NCBI RefSeq assembly: GCF_026745355.1
Contig: NC_079207.1
Coordinates: forward strand, 14,619,317 to 14,683,316
DNA length: 64,000 bases
Origin: Beta vulgaris subsp. vulgaris
Lineage: Eukaryota; Streptophyta; Magnoliopsida; Caryophyllales; Amaranthaceae
Direction: 5' to 3'
The notes beneath the pieces were generated by a model that saw only the letters and a list, made by a program, of their open reading frames with translations, was not told where the DNA came from and ran no database searches. The position numbers and the translations under genes are program-made. The first letter of the stretch is position 1. Each line of letters opens with the position of its first letter. This document shows, piece after piece, positions 1 to 11,283 of this stretch.

Positions 1-104
1 TAGAAAGTTAATTTTATATATATAATTTGTACACCTTTTAAATGAATTTGTAAGATATTCCTATATATCCTACCTGCACATTGAATAGTTTTGTTTTATT
101 TCAG

Positions 105-172
105 TATTAAATCTTGCTCAGCCTTTGGCTGATATTACAGTGTTTAATGTGCAGAGACTTGAAGATAGTTAG
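105..172 (+). CDS. possible last exon of an upstream gene, truncated by the window edge
   Basis: A pyrimidine-rich tract followed by CAG (102-104) looks like a 3' splice site. After a split codon, the next 21 codons are open and end in TAG at 170-172, with the peptide ending in QRLEDS. The short open stretch, the good acceptor and the AT-rich untranslated-looking sequence that follows fit a terminal exon on the plus strand. I do not recognise the protein family. It could equally be chance, because the earlier exons lie outside the window. Confidence 0.3.
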
Positions 173-432
173 CTCCAGTGGGTAAAGAGTGCGTTGGATC
201 CCTTTTGATTTAATAGGACTTTTAAAAAGACTTCCGCTGTTATTTATTTATAAGATTTATGTTCTAGTTTGTAATAATTATTTTACATTCTATTTAGTTG
301 GTCTGTAATAATTAGTTAAAACTTTTGGTTATTGTTTTAGTTAGAACCATTAGCCTTGCGGTTATTATTAATAATTATCGCGGCGTATCACCTTTGGATT
401 TCCGAGTTTATTTATATTAAGTTGATTTTAGA
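173..432. other. AT-rich sequence without a gene
   Basis: This stretch is AT-rich, has no open frame of interest and may be the 3' untranslated region of the putative exon at 105-172. No copia 5' LTR, primer-binding site or gag sequence is visible here, so the copia fragment that follows is truncated at its 5' end. Confidence 0.5.
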
Positions 433-3203
433 AGTACTGGAAATTCAGGGTTGTTACAAAAACAAACTCAAAGTAGTTTTCATTTGAGTACTAGGAAGGC
501 AAATGATCTTTTTGATTTGATACATTGTGATTTATGGGGACCGTATTCTGTTTCCTCTATGTCTGGTGCACATTATTTTCTAACAATTATGGACGACCAT
601 TCTCGAGCTGTATACCTGATTAATGATAAAAGTTCTGTTCCTCGTTGTATGAAAAATTTTTGTGCTACAGTTCACACACAATTTCATAAGGATGTTAAAC
701 TTGTTCGTACAGATAATGGCATTGAATTTATTAATTCCCAACTGAATGAGTTTTATAGCAATCATGGAATCTTACTGCATACATCTTGTGTTGGGACACC
801 ACAACAAAATGGTCGCGTTGAACACAAACATAGAAACATTTTAGAGGTTGCTCGAGCTCTTCGTCTTCAGGCTTCTCTTCCTCTTGATTTTTGGGGAGAA
901 TGTGTACAAGCTGCGATTTTTCTAATAAATCGCACTCCCACTACTCTGCTTAATGGTAAATCTCCTTTTGATATCTTGTTTGGGTCGAGTCCTGATTTGT
1001 CCATCTTACGCACATTTGGGTGTCTTTGCTACGCTCACTAACAACCCCGTGTGAAAGACAAATTTGGTCCTCGTAGTCGACGATGCATATTTTTGGGATA
1101 TCATGTTGGTAAAAAGGGCTGGAAAGTCATGGATTTGGAGACCAAAGCTTTGTTTGTCTCGCGTGATGTCCGTTTCATGGAAGATTGTTTTCCCTTTGCT
1201 GAACCAACTGTTGTGCCCCAAGTTGAACTTGCTTCCCTACCTTTTGTGGACTTAGTTGTACCACCGTTTAGCGATAGGGGGAGTGCATCTGCTGCCCCGA
1301 CTGCATCTCCCTCTACTGTCCCACGCTCTGCTGCCCAACCAGCTGTTGTTGTGCGCGAGGTTCCTGCCACACAACTCGCCAGCCACGAAACCCATCATAC
1401 CGACACTTCGCGCACCTCCCTCGGTCGCGAACCTGATTCCATTGATGCATCCTCTACTCCTCGTGCTCCACACTCTCGTCGTGCACTTATTTATCAGATT
1501 ACATTTGTCACTCGGCTCAAACTACCCACCCCGTTTCTTCTCCGCCCACTTCTTCGGCATCCTCAGGTACGCGGTTTCCTATTGCACATTATATCACTTA
1601 CAATAATTTTTCCGATGGCCATAGGAAATTTCTTGCATCTGTTACTACTAATGTGGAACCTAGGGCATATAAAGAAGCTGTTGTTCAGGCACGTTGGCGC
1701 CAAGCCATGCAGCAGGAAGTTGAGGCTCTGGAACGTAATCATACTTGGGATATCGTCGACTTACCTCCTAGAAAGAAGTCTATTGGATGTCAGTGGGTAT
1801 ATAAAACAAAATACAATTCAGATGGCACTATTGAACGAGATAAAGCTCGTTTGGTTGTTCTCGGCAACCATCAGACAGAAGGAGTGGATTTTACAGACAC
1901 TTTTGCTCCTGTTGCTAAAATGGTGAGTGTCCGTACTTTTCTTTCTGTTGCAGTAGCCAAAAAGTGGGAGATCTACCAACTAGATGTCAATAATGCATTT
2001 CTTCATGGAGATTTACATGAAGACGTTTATATGTGTCTCCCTCCTGGTTTTTCCTCTTCTTCTACTGGCAAAATGTGTAAACTATGCAAGTCTCTTTATG
2101 GTCTGCGAGACTGCGACAGTCTCCCCGCAATTGGTTTGCTAAACTTACTTGTGCTCTCCGCCGCTATGGTTTCTCTCGGTCTCATGCTGATCACACTCTA
2201 TTTACTTATCGGAAGGGCGCTGATGTCTTATCACTGCTTGTCTATGTTGACGATATTCTGGTTGCCGGCAACAACGCTGCGCTTTGCACTTCTTTCAAAC
2301 GTTACTTAAATGATTGTTTTCAGTTGAAAGATTTGGGTCCATTGAAATATTTTCTCGGCATTGAGTGCGCACGGTCTGCAGAAGGTCTCTTTTTAAATCA
2401 GAGAAAGTATGCATTGGATATTTTACATGAGGTTGGTCTCCTTGCCGCCAAACCTGTTGACACTCCATTGCCGCAGAACCATTCCCTGGGTTCAGATGCC
2501 GACCCTTTCTATTCAGACCCTGCACTTTACCGTCGCCTTGTTGGTCGATTAATTTATCTAACCATCACTCAGCCGGATTTATCTTATGCTGTGCACATCT
2601 TATCCCAATTCATGCAGGCCCCGCGACACTCTCATTATGACGCTGCTATACGTGTGCTTCGCTATCTCAAAGGCCATCCCAGCCAAGGCTTGTTGTTGCG
2701 TGCTGACTGCGATCTCCAGCTATATGCTTATTGTGACTCGGATTGGGCCAGTTGTCCCATCTCCCGTCGATTGGTCACTGGATATTTTATTACGCTTGGT
2801 TCTTCTCCTATATATTGGAAGACCAAGAAACAAACGACTGTCTCTCGTTCCTCTGCGGAGGCTGAGTATCGAGCCATGGCATATACTTGTGCTAGCTGAG
2901 ATTAAATGGTTGCGTTGTTTATTGGCTTCACTTGGTGCTGCTCATCGTCAACCTGTTCGCTTGTTTTGCGACAATCAAGCTGCTCTTCACATCGCCGCCA
3001 ATCCGGTATTTCACAAATGTTCCAAGCATATCGAGATTGATTGTCACTTTGTTCGAGAGCTTCTTCTCCAGGGTCTCATTGCTACTGCTCATGTCCGCAC
3101 CAAATATCAGTTTGCTGATATTTTTACTAAAGCTCTCGGTGCCTTTCAGTTCTCTTTTCTTCTGTCCAAGTTGGGCGTTCGTGACCCTCACACTCCCACT
3201 TGA
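433..3203 (+). pseudogene. Ty1/copia polyprotein remnant (integrase, reverse transcriptase, RNase H)
   Basis: This is a decayed pol region of a Ty1/copia retrotransposon. Domains in order: the end of the pre-integrase region and the integrase core (about 484-1035, with FDLIHCDLWGPY, RTDNGIEF and [14 protein letters not shown]); an in-frame stop at 1039-1041; the integrase tail (1051 to about 1490, FLGYHVGKKGW); a frameshift; the start of reverse transcriptase (1653-2100, LDVNNAFLHGDLHEDVYM); a frameshift near 2100; the rest of reverse transcriptase (YVDDILVAG, 2238-2264); RNase H (SSAEAEYRAMA); and a further frameshift near 2890 before the RNase H end (CDNQAALHIAANPVFH, ADIFTKAL), which stops at 3201-3203. 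Gag and protease are missing. At least one stop and three frameshifts make it non-functional. Confidence 0.95.
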
Positions 3204-3395
3204 GGGGGAGTATTGGAGATATTAGAGATATACTTGTTATTATATCTTTTCGTATTATCTTTTCGAATTTGGTTTCCTCTTTGTATTAGGATTAGTTTCT
3301 ATATAAGCTGGGAATTTCTCCTATGCGAACATACGTTTTTCTGATAATAATAATTCGATTCTAAAGATTTATCAGAGGAATTGATTGTATATCAC
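3204..3395 (+). mobile_element. polypurine tract and partial 3' LTR of the copia remnant
   Basis: Directly after the pol stop comes GAGGGGGAG, the usual copia polypurine tract, and then TATTGGAGATATTAGAG, where the LTR should start with TG (here TA, presumably mutated). CTATATAAGC near 3300 looks like an LTR TATA box. The right end is not defined. A LINE-like tail begins near 3396, and no target duplication was found. Confidence 0.6.
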
Positions 3396-3500
3396 ATGTA
3401 TTTTTGGGTACATGTAAGAAGTTAGGATACTCGCCTCTCTCAAGAGACGCCTAAGAAATTGAGGACAAACTGATCTAGAGTAGGTTTCTCACCAACAACG
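3396..3500 (-). mobile_element. 3'-end fragment of a LINE
   Basis: The plus-strand sequence (TTTTGGGTACATG, then GTTAGGATACTCGCCTCTCTCAAGAG) matches the layout of the 3' end of the large LINE at 29712-29790 (TTTTATGGTACATG, then GTTAGGATACCCTTGTCTCAAGG) with substitutions. It is therefore probably a short, 5'-truncated minus-strand copy of a related LINE. Boundaries are approximate. Confidence 0.4.
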
Positions 3501-3715
3501 ACATCTAATATGATAGCAGAGATACAAACATACAATGACCATTTTTTGAGAGATAATATATTGTCATGTTAGCTTTCCGAAATATATGAGTAATGAAAGT
3601 GAATTGAAGTAGAGAATCAAAGTCTTCGATACACGATTGTCATCTAATTATATTAATTCTAAATGACTGGGATGTGTCTCATACAAGACGCTTTGACACA
3701 TTTAACAACGACATA

Positions 3716-3950
3716 CTCCCTCCGTTTCACAATATAAGGCACGCACGATGTTCGAGGTCGAACTTTGACCGTTAATTACTTTCAATTTATGTTGATATAA
3801 AATTAAAAAAAATAATATTATTATAGTATTTTTCAAGACGAATCCATGGGTATAATTTTTATAATTTTTACTTATCGTATTTGAGAGATATTTGTGGTCA
3901 AAGCAAATTTTCGTAAAGCGTAAATGACTTATATTTTGAAACAGAGGGAG
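3716..3950. mobile_element. Stowaway-like MITE, TA duplication
   Basis: The ends are CTCCCTCCGTTTCA and TGAAACAGAGGGAG, an imperfect terminal inverted repeat of the Stowaway type, flanked by TA on both sides (3714-3715 and 3951-3952). Length is 235 bp and there is no coding capacity. It sits in the intergenic stretch downstream of the TauE-type gene. The remaining sequence from 3501 to 4244 holds no recognisable gene. Confidence 0.9.
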
Positions 3951-4244
3951 TAGTATACTTTTTAAATTTTTTGGGAGAAAACAATTTTATTCATTAACTT
4001 TGACATAAATAGGAACCAGACAGATGCATGGATTATACATTATACATTTCATGGACTTATCCCATACAAAAGCCTCTGATCTCTAGGTGCTTTTGATTTA
4101 CAAAGGTAAAAAAAAATCTTGAATGATGATGAATCGAAACATTGGAAATTGGCGAACTTTATCGCCTACAAAAAGTGCACCAATAAGGCTTGCAACACTT
4201 GAAGTACCTAATAATGCGTATTAATGTAATATCTGAATTGAGGC

Positions 4245-7200
4245 TTAGGGACGATGACAGAAATTTTCAAAACCCATGTACTCGTGATTTTCCAGCTTCT
4301 GTATCATGTTCACTATTCCCACTCCACCTACAATGTTAAACAAAATGCAACTTATGTTATACAATCAACTGTACTAATTACATAAATGAACTAGAACACA
4401 ATTTACACGCGATTTCTAACTACTTTGATTGCATGGTATGTGGTCACAAAAGCATGGAGGCTGGAGCACTTCGAGGCTAGTACAATCTTCTCATGCGCCA
4501 GCTATTTCCAACTCATGCAATAAATATTTTTTTTTTTTGACATCAAGCATGCAATAAATATTGATACACACAAATGAGCGTTGATCTTGGAAATACTCTA
4601 TGAGCGTTGTGTACATTATTTAACTTCTACATCTAATTCATTATGTAGTAATAGACACTAATAAGTTATAATGATCATAGTACGGTAGATAAACGCTTTA
4701 AGATGTCTTTAGATGAACCCTTCTAATTAGATAGATTTAGAAAATACTACTAAATATGATGTCTTAACATCTTCCTATGTTTTTGATATGACAAAGCAAA
4801 TTGAAATACTAACAAATATAACATGAATATTGATATGGTCCTTACGAAATTACATACAAATTTGAATTTTCCATTACCAACCATTTGTTATCAACTATCA
4901 AAATGTAAGGTAATGCGAAAAAGAAAACAACTGAATGCGTGGACGTAGTACGTACCTAAGGTGATTGCACTGACGAGAATAGTTGATGCGAGGATAAAAA
5001 TGATTATTGATGCTCTGCCTAGTAATGTTATCAACCTTCTTACAACATGCTGACCAACTATGGCAGCTAGCGTAGCAACTAAGACGAAATAAGCCGCTGA
5101 ATCACATAAGAATATTGGTTAGCTTATTGAAGTCAAAGAGTTTCTAATTTCTATATTTAGTAGTTGCACAAGTTAAAATAGAAACAGGGAGAGCAAATTT
5201 ACCGTAAGGAACAGGGAACCGCTTAAGGATGTAGTATTGCACCACCGACATAGAGGATGAGAATATCATTGAGAATGTTGAAGTTGCACTTGCTACCTGT
5301 AAATCAAATTATTTAAATCAATCTTGTAAATCTTACTTCCTCCGTCTCAAAATATAGTTCCCATTTTCATTTTGGGTGTCCCAAAATATAGTTCCCATTT
5401 CCATATTTAGTTCCACATTTTTCCGTAATTTGTCTAGAAAAACCGTGTCCCATCATTTATTTTTTTCTTGAAATTTGTTTTTTCCTTTGTTTATTCAACC
5501 AAAATGTTACAATTAATGCTATTTTACCAATTATTCTCCACTCTCTCTCATAAAATCATCTTTTCCCATACAACTTTTATTTAAATAAACAAAAAATCTT
5601 TACTATCCCTCTTAGATTCTACTTGCATAAATTACCGTGAAAAAAGGGAAATGGGAACTATATTTTGGGACGGAGGGAGTATCATATAACAAAAGATCAC
5701 TTGATCATTGGTACTCACATTGCTAATCATCCTATATTAGGCGATGATAAATTGATAATACTTCATTGTTTTTATATGAGTTGCAAAATTTGTTTCTAAA
5801 GTCAAACTTTACGAAATTTGACTATATTGTTCCCCTAATACTTCACTTCTATTATTACTAGCATTATACACACGCGATGCGTGCGAATTGCAATAACATA
5901 ATATCTTGTATATGGTAGATAATTCAACAACTGTCTGTTTAAAAAATAATCTAGGTTATGTTTTTTATTTATTTAGCGATACTCTTCCCACTTCTGTAAC
6001 TACTCACAACGTTCACCATTTAATTATGGATCTTTGATGGCAAGACTCTAATATAAAATAGGTGTTTGACAATTTTCTTTTGACAATGAGAAAAGCTGAC
6101 ATTAAATTACATTTGAAGTGAATCTTGAACAAGTTTGAGCACATAATTTTGCCAAATCGTGTGCTTTGTGAACTTGTGGTCGATTCACTTTTAGCAAAAG
6201 ACTCCAATCAAAATCCCTAGCTAAAACCTTAATACGTTGAAGCCTCCACCAAATCGAAAAGGCAAATGTTTAATTGAGTAAAGTGAGGTTATCAAAGCTA
6301 TTACTCTTGTATACCTGAGGAGGAATACCGAGCTCAAGAAAAAGAGGTCCCAAGATGAATCCGCCGCCTAGCCCAAGTAAGCCACCAACCATACCAGCAA
6401 CAACGCCACATATACAGTAAAAGAAAATTTGATGGACCTTCAATACTGTGATTTCTTTTCCCTTGGATGCTATAACCTTAGTCCCTTTGTATAAGCATAC
6501 TCCTTCAAATAGAGAGACTGATACAGCAATAGGTACCTGCAATCGTCAAAATTAACTCTCTTTTCATTTATATGGTACTACTATATAGTATAGTACATAT
6601 AGATTTACTCATTCAAGTTTCTGAAATTTCTGAGTTTTACCTGTAATGAATCCAGAAGCCAATATTGTACGGAACAGGTCACTGTATATCTCTGCACATA
6701 CCACACTTCTGTTAAACCATAAACTTAACAGCATTCTTTCATAAGCGGTAATAAATGATAGTAATGGTGATGGATCGTGTGTAGTTTTCGATTCAAGTTC
6801 TCATGTCAGCAGAAGTTTAGCTCAACGTTTTCTAACAAAGTACATAATTCAGCATAAGTATTATCATTACGTCCATTTATTATTGTGTATAGCAAATGAG
6901 TAAGTACACAGCAGGGAATACACATACCTTGAGAAGTTGAATAACAAGGAAGCCCAGCCAAACAAATGAAAGCAATGATAGTTCTTTCCAGTATATGTTG
7001 GATAACATAGGAACCTAATAATCATGCATCAAAAAGAATTACTTAATCACTAATACTAGAAGTTGATTTAAAGGGATTTGTTTTTCTATAGCTTTGATGT
7101 GAAAATTAAGAAAGACCTTATCATCATGTGCAGGGGCAGGAGGTCCACTGGCTAATGGCTTGTAGTCTGCTTCAGACTCTTCTACAGTTCAAAACCTTTA

Positions 7201-8701
7201 GTAAGCATTGATTTATTGCACAAAAGTTTAATACAATCATAGATTATCTAATTTGAATCAATGATAATAAAAAAAGAGGTTTGGTGTATTGTTTCTTGCA
7301 GAAGTTTTCGCATAATATAGATCATAAGTGATAGAGTATAAATTTATTCTTGGGACTCCAACCATCCGCTTAAGCTTTTGGTTGAGTTGGTATCAGAACC
7401 AGCGTGACATAAAGGTCATGGGTTCAAATCTCATCCACCCCTCATTTCTAAGTGGAATATTTAGCGCCAGGTATGAGAGAGGCCTATGTTCCATCCACAC
7501 TTCAAGCCCAATGGGCTCTCGCGTGAGGGTCATGATAGAGTATAAATCTATTAAGCTTTTGGTTGGAGTCCCAAGAATAGATTTATACTTAATCAATAAG
7601 CTTATAGGTTTATAATATGCACTAACCTCCTGACTTAGTATCTGGTACATGCATTGAGGCTACAATCTGAAACATAGCAAAAAATGATGCATTAAGTTTA
7701 TCAGTAAGAAGTGCAGAACCATAAACATCATTACAAAACCTCAAAGTTATTAAATATATGATCACCTTCTTCATCTCCGACTCTTTGTTCCACGTATTAA
7801 CCCCTTTGAGTAAAGCTTTTATCGATGTCACTGACAATTTGTAATGCAAAATTTATGTTAATGCATGATAGAAATCATTGTAAAACATCGTGGAATAAAT
7901 TACTTACCTAAGAAAAGGATGATTAGGAGGACGGTGACCATCCAATCAGCGAAGATGACATTGAATGTAACTCCAATGCTGATTCCAAGCATAAGCATAG
8001 GCTGAATTAGTACAGCAAGGTCATAGTCTATGATGGGCATGTCCAATGTTGGATGCTTTAGGCTTAGATTACAGTATACTGTTGATGCAGCTGCTCCCAT
8101 TATCATACCTGTAATCTCCACATTTCAACAATTAAGGTCTTAAAATCCTATTACATATATTCTTTTCAAGTTTTAGATTGACAATAGAATGATAGGAGGT
8201 AATTAGGAAAGATTGAAGATTAACCCACATTTAGAAATGGCAGTAGAAGATTTGGGATCAAAACCAATGATCAAAGTAAGCATAGGGACAAATATTCCGC
8301 CACCTCCAACTCCGCCAACACTTCCAAGAGCTGCACCAAGGAACCCTATAAATGATCCTACCACGATCCTCCAACCGAACTCCATATCCTGTTTAACAAA
8401 CACATAATTTATCAGAAAAAAAAGAGAGGATCAGAATCGAAAAAAGAAACGAAAAGTTGATTAATGTGAGGGAACTGACAGGCCAAACAGGTTGGTAGGA
8501 TGGTTCTCCTGATTTCCATAAGAAATGATACATCTTACTCAGAAGGCCTTCTTTCATTACTTGCTCCTTATCAACTAAACTAATGAAATTCTCTTTCAGG
8601 GGTCTTTCTGCACGGGCTATACTATTCAGAAGCACGACACTGAAACAGATCATCCATGCTGCAACTATTCTTTGTTGGTTCATCTCTTTGAATGTAGCCA
8701 T
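4245..8701 (-). CDS. sulfite exporter TauE/SafE family protein, 12 exons, 476 aa
   Basis: Exons in transcript order: 8701-8480, 8388-8229, 8108-7908, 7830-7766, 7666-7627, 7181-7117, 7014-6928, 6691-6641, 6536-6315, 5296-5203, 5096-4956, 4327-4245. All junctions are GT-AG and the frame stays open to TAA at 4247-4245. The start is the first ATG, followed by a hydrophobic, signal-like segment (residues about 12-31). The polytopic protein has the two-fold TauE/SafE repeat: a glycine-rich motif GGVGGGG at residues 99-105 followed by P109, and a second, GLGGG, at 352-356 before GPLF. Conserved-looking stretches are [10 protein letters not shown] and [10 protein letters not shown]. The family is thought to move sulfur-containing organic anions across membranes; the substrate of this plant member is not known from sequence. 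Intron 9 contains a Stowaway MITE and intron 5 an inverted-repeat element. The gene looks intact. Confidence 0.92.
5336..5679. mobile_element. Stowaway-like MITE in intron 9 of the TauE-family gene
   Basis: The terminal inverted repeats CTTCCTCCGTCTCAAAATA and TATTTTGGGACGGAGGGAG are flanked by TA (5334-5335 and 5680-5681). Length is 344 bp. A second, internal copy of the AAAATATAGTTCCCATTT motif lies near the left end (5387-5404). Because it is intronic, it need not disturb the protein. Confidence 0.9.
7335..7590. mobile_element. inverted-repeat element with tRNA-like or PBS-like core, in intron 5 of the TauE-family gene
   Basis: Arms of about 28 bp at 7335-7363 and 7561-7590 (GTATAAATTTATTCTTGGGA at the left, the near complement at the right) enclose about 200 bp. 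Inside are TGGTATCAGAACC (7388-7400), one mismatch from the plant retrotransposon primer-binding motif, and GGTTCAAATCTC (7421-7432), which resembles an RNA polymerase III box B. A partial direct copy of the left end recurs at 7531-7560. It may be a SINE- or TRIM-derived fragment. No target duplication was identified. Confidence 0.45.
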
Positions 8702-8828
8702 TGATTAACCAAACCTTAACCTTCGAAACGACTTATCTTCGTCCCCTCAAAGAATTGTCTCTAAGAAAGGATATGGTAGAGATCTTGTGTTTTAAGCTTC
8801 ACTTGCAGATGGCTACTTAATTGCTTGT

Positions 8829-8836
8829 ATTTATAG
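8829..8836 (-). promoter_or_regulatory. candidate TATA box of the TauE-family gene
   Basis: On the minus strand this reads TATAAATA, 128 bp upstream of the ATG at 8701. That leaves a short 5' leader of roughly 100 bases, a normal arrangement for a plant gene. It is the only good TATA motif close to the start. Confidence 0.5.
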
Positions 8837-8839
8837 ACT

Positions 8840-9418
8840 TAGCCAGTCTTTAGATATACTTCATGTACTGCTTAATTCTAGTCTACTTTGTTTGTTAGGC
8901 ATGCAATTTGTGCACGTTCTTTCTTGCCTTTCTCAATTACGCCCTTCAAATTGTTACTGTTTGTTGGGGAGTGTTATGGTGAGATGAGTGTGTTGTCCTG
9001 ATCATATAATTCGAGTGACTCAACCTTTTTCTTTTAAAATTTGAGTACTACGTTTTAGAGATTTTTGTGTCATATCTAGACAGTAGTTGTTTGGTTTAAT
9101 GCAGGAAGTTGCACATCTGAACATCTGAGAATATTGCTATTGGACTAGTCGTTTTAGATATTGATTTCTGATTTCTAATACAAGTGCTATACACTGTCAA
9201 TCAAACAATTTAACAGTTATTTACTTTAGTTTATAAGTGTTTTAAGACCTATAACATATGCAATTAAAGAATAAAGAACTAAAATGAACATAGAGATTTA
9301 ACGTGGTTCACTAACAATCTATTAGCTACATTTATGGACGGAGGAGAAACGATTCTTTTTATTATCTTTTCAGGAGAGAGAGCACACATTATTGCGGAAA
9401 ATTGGGAGCAAAGATTGA
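8840..9418. other. intergenic, no gene seen
   Basis: AT-rich sequence upstream of the TauE-family gene. No open frame, RNA gene or clear repeat boundary could be supported here. Confidence 0.5.
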
Positions 9419-9426
9419 GTAAAAAG

Positions 9427-9715
9427 TAGAGGTGATCATGGGCCGGGCCACGGCCAAAAAATTTTGCCCATTGGTTGGGCTGGGCCGGGCCTAAATTGCG
9501 GGCCGAATTTTTGTGTCCAAAGCCCGCTATCTCGGGCCTAAATAAGCGGGCTTTTGCGGGCCAAAAAAATAGACTAAAAAGTCGTTCTTTGCTTGCCCAA
9601 AGTCCGCCCAAAGCAAAAAAAATACGGGTTGGCCGGGTCGGGCCCGGCCCGCCGGCCGAAATATTCAGCCCGAAACCCGACCCAAAAACGGGCCGGGCCA
9701 AAATGATCACCTCTA
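9427..9715. mobile_element. hAT-type MITE, GC-rich, 8-bp duplication
   Basis: Perfect 13-bp terminal inverted repeats, TAGAGGTGATCAT and ATGATCACCTCTA, are flanked by a perfect 8-bp duplication GTAAAAAG (9419-9426 and 9716-9723), which is the hAT signature. The 289-bp interior is rich in GGGCCGGGCC and GCCCGGCCCG blocks, far more GC-rich than its surroundings, and carries no transposase. The terminal sequence is shared with the element at 22264-22453. Confidence 0.93.
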
Positions 9716-9734
9716 GTAAAAAGCTTTGAGTTCA

Positions 9735-9965
9735 CTCATGGTACACCCGGGTGTACCATGAGCATGGTACACTCAGGGGTATTTTTGTAATAAATTAGAA
9801 CTTCAGGTGATCATTTGACACCAAATTTGCTCATTTTGCTCATTTGTAATAAAAGTGTTTGCTCATTTTCTTAAATGAGTAGAAATGTTTGCTCATTTGC
9901 TCATTCGCTTATTTTGCTCATTTGGAGAAAATAGTCTTAGGGTGTACCATGAGCATGGTACACCC
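9735..9965. repeat. pair of palindromes bounding an AT-rich segment
   Basis: 9735-9762 is a perfect 28-bp palindrome centred on CCCGGG with TGGTACACCC arms. 9940-9965 is the near-twin, 12-bp arms GGGTGTACCATG and CATGGTACACCC around AG. Between them are repeated GCTCATTT motifs. The pair could be the ends of one or two small TIR elements of the same family. No clear target duplication was found. Confidence 0.6.
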
Positions 9966-10267
9966 AGGTATACTATAAATATTCTTAAAAGCTTTATATA
10001 GTACCTTTCTCATCAACCTAAACAGACTGAGTCTAAAACTGAAATTAAAACAAAAATGGTTTATTAACCACATACATCGAAAACCAGACACCCGTGCTTG
10101 ATTAAAACTTAGCGTTAAATAATTCAAGTCATATTTCAAACTTATATTTTCTTTTATCATATGTAATCCAAACAATCATTCAGTTTTTGAAGTTAGGATT
10201 TGTTCTAAGAGCAATGGACCTTGTTAGAATATAAGTGGGAGAGAGTTAGCGGGCATGTTCTATTTTA

Positions 10268-10576
10268 GGGGGCGTTTGGTTCATATAATGGTATGGGTTT
10301 GGAATCAGGAATGAAATCAAAGTGGTATGGGTTTGGAACTTGATACTTAATACCTTGTGTTTGGTTTCATTTTAGGAATGAAAAATCTTCTTTTATTTGA
10401 TACCTAGAGGTAAGGTATGAGCCATACCCACCTCCCCCCTGGTTTCTAAACCCCATACCTTATGGGTTTGAGGTATGGGTTTAAAATTTAGAAATAAATT
10501 AAACAAACACTAGGTATGGGTTTTGTTCATTCCAAACCCATACCTCATACCTAAAACTAGTGAACCAAACACCCCC
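10268..10576. mobile_element. Harbinger/Tourist-like MITE, TTA duplication
   Basis: Terminal inverted repeats GGGGGCGTTTGGTTCA and TGAACCAAACACCCCC are flanked by TTA (10265-10267 and 10577-10579). Length is 309 bp. The interior has several copies of GGTATGGGTTT in both orientations, so the whole element can fold into a long hairpin. It is non-coding. Confidence 0.9.
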
Positions 10577-11106
10577 TTAAATGGCTGATATAAAAAATAG
10601 AAAAGAAATTGTGTTCAGCAAAAATGTTTTTGCTTATTTTTCTAAAAATTCCCCAACAATAATTGGCCCCAATAATATCATAAGTTAAATTATAAATGAG
10701 CATAAATTTGGATGTAAATTGTAATTGGTCGAACTTCACACCATAGTCGCCAGAAATAAGATTCCCTGTCACGGAGAATCATTGGTCACTTATCCGGAGG
10801 AAATAGAGTAATGATGGAATTTAGCTGAAATAGAGTAATACTGAATCTCCAAGTGATTCTCAAACCAGAAAATACATTGCATTATTACGAGAAACTTCTA
10901 GGAAGCTTACTTGTTATTTCCTTCACTGTATCTAGAAAGTCCAACGAAATTTCCTACCAGAAATGGCTATTCTTGAAGGCTTGAAGCAAATACCAAGAAT
11001 TCATATATTGACTTCAATTTTCTAATAATTGTTTAATTTTAACTTTATACTTCATTTGCTAATGTATAATTTTGACCACTAACCTTTCTAATCGATAATC
11101 TTAAGT

Positions 11107-11267
11107 GAGAGTGAGAGATATCCTAGTGGTTAGAGCTTTTTTTCCGATTTCAAGAGATCTTGAGATCGATTCTCACCCTAGGCATTTAGGCAAATTACTT
11201 GGCAAGTTGGGATCCCTAATATTCTCCCCAACTTGTCAAGGTTTCTCCTTATCTTATTAAAAAAAAA
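11107..11267 (+). mobile_element. tRNA-derived SINE with 16-bp target duplication
   Basis: The body starts with GAGAGTGAGAG and has an RNA polymerase III box A, TAGTGGTTAGAGC (11124-11136), and a box B-like GAGATCGATTCTC (11162-11174) about 26 bases later. It ends in a poly-A tract that runs into the 3' duplication. It is flanked by a 16-bp duplication with one mismatch (ATCGATAATCTTAAGT at 11091-11106 and ATCAATAATCTTAAGT at 11268-11283). Box A, box B, A-tail and long duplication together define a retroposed SINE. Confidence 0.9.
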
Positions 11268-11283
11268 ATCAATAATCTTAAGT

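Noticed and set aside
9280..9330. LTR-like word GAGATTTAACGTGGTTC
   Set aside because: It resembles a motif seen in some copia LTRs, but no LTR ends, duplication or coding remnant accompany it.
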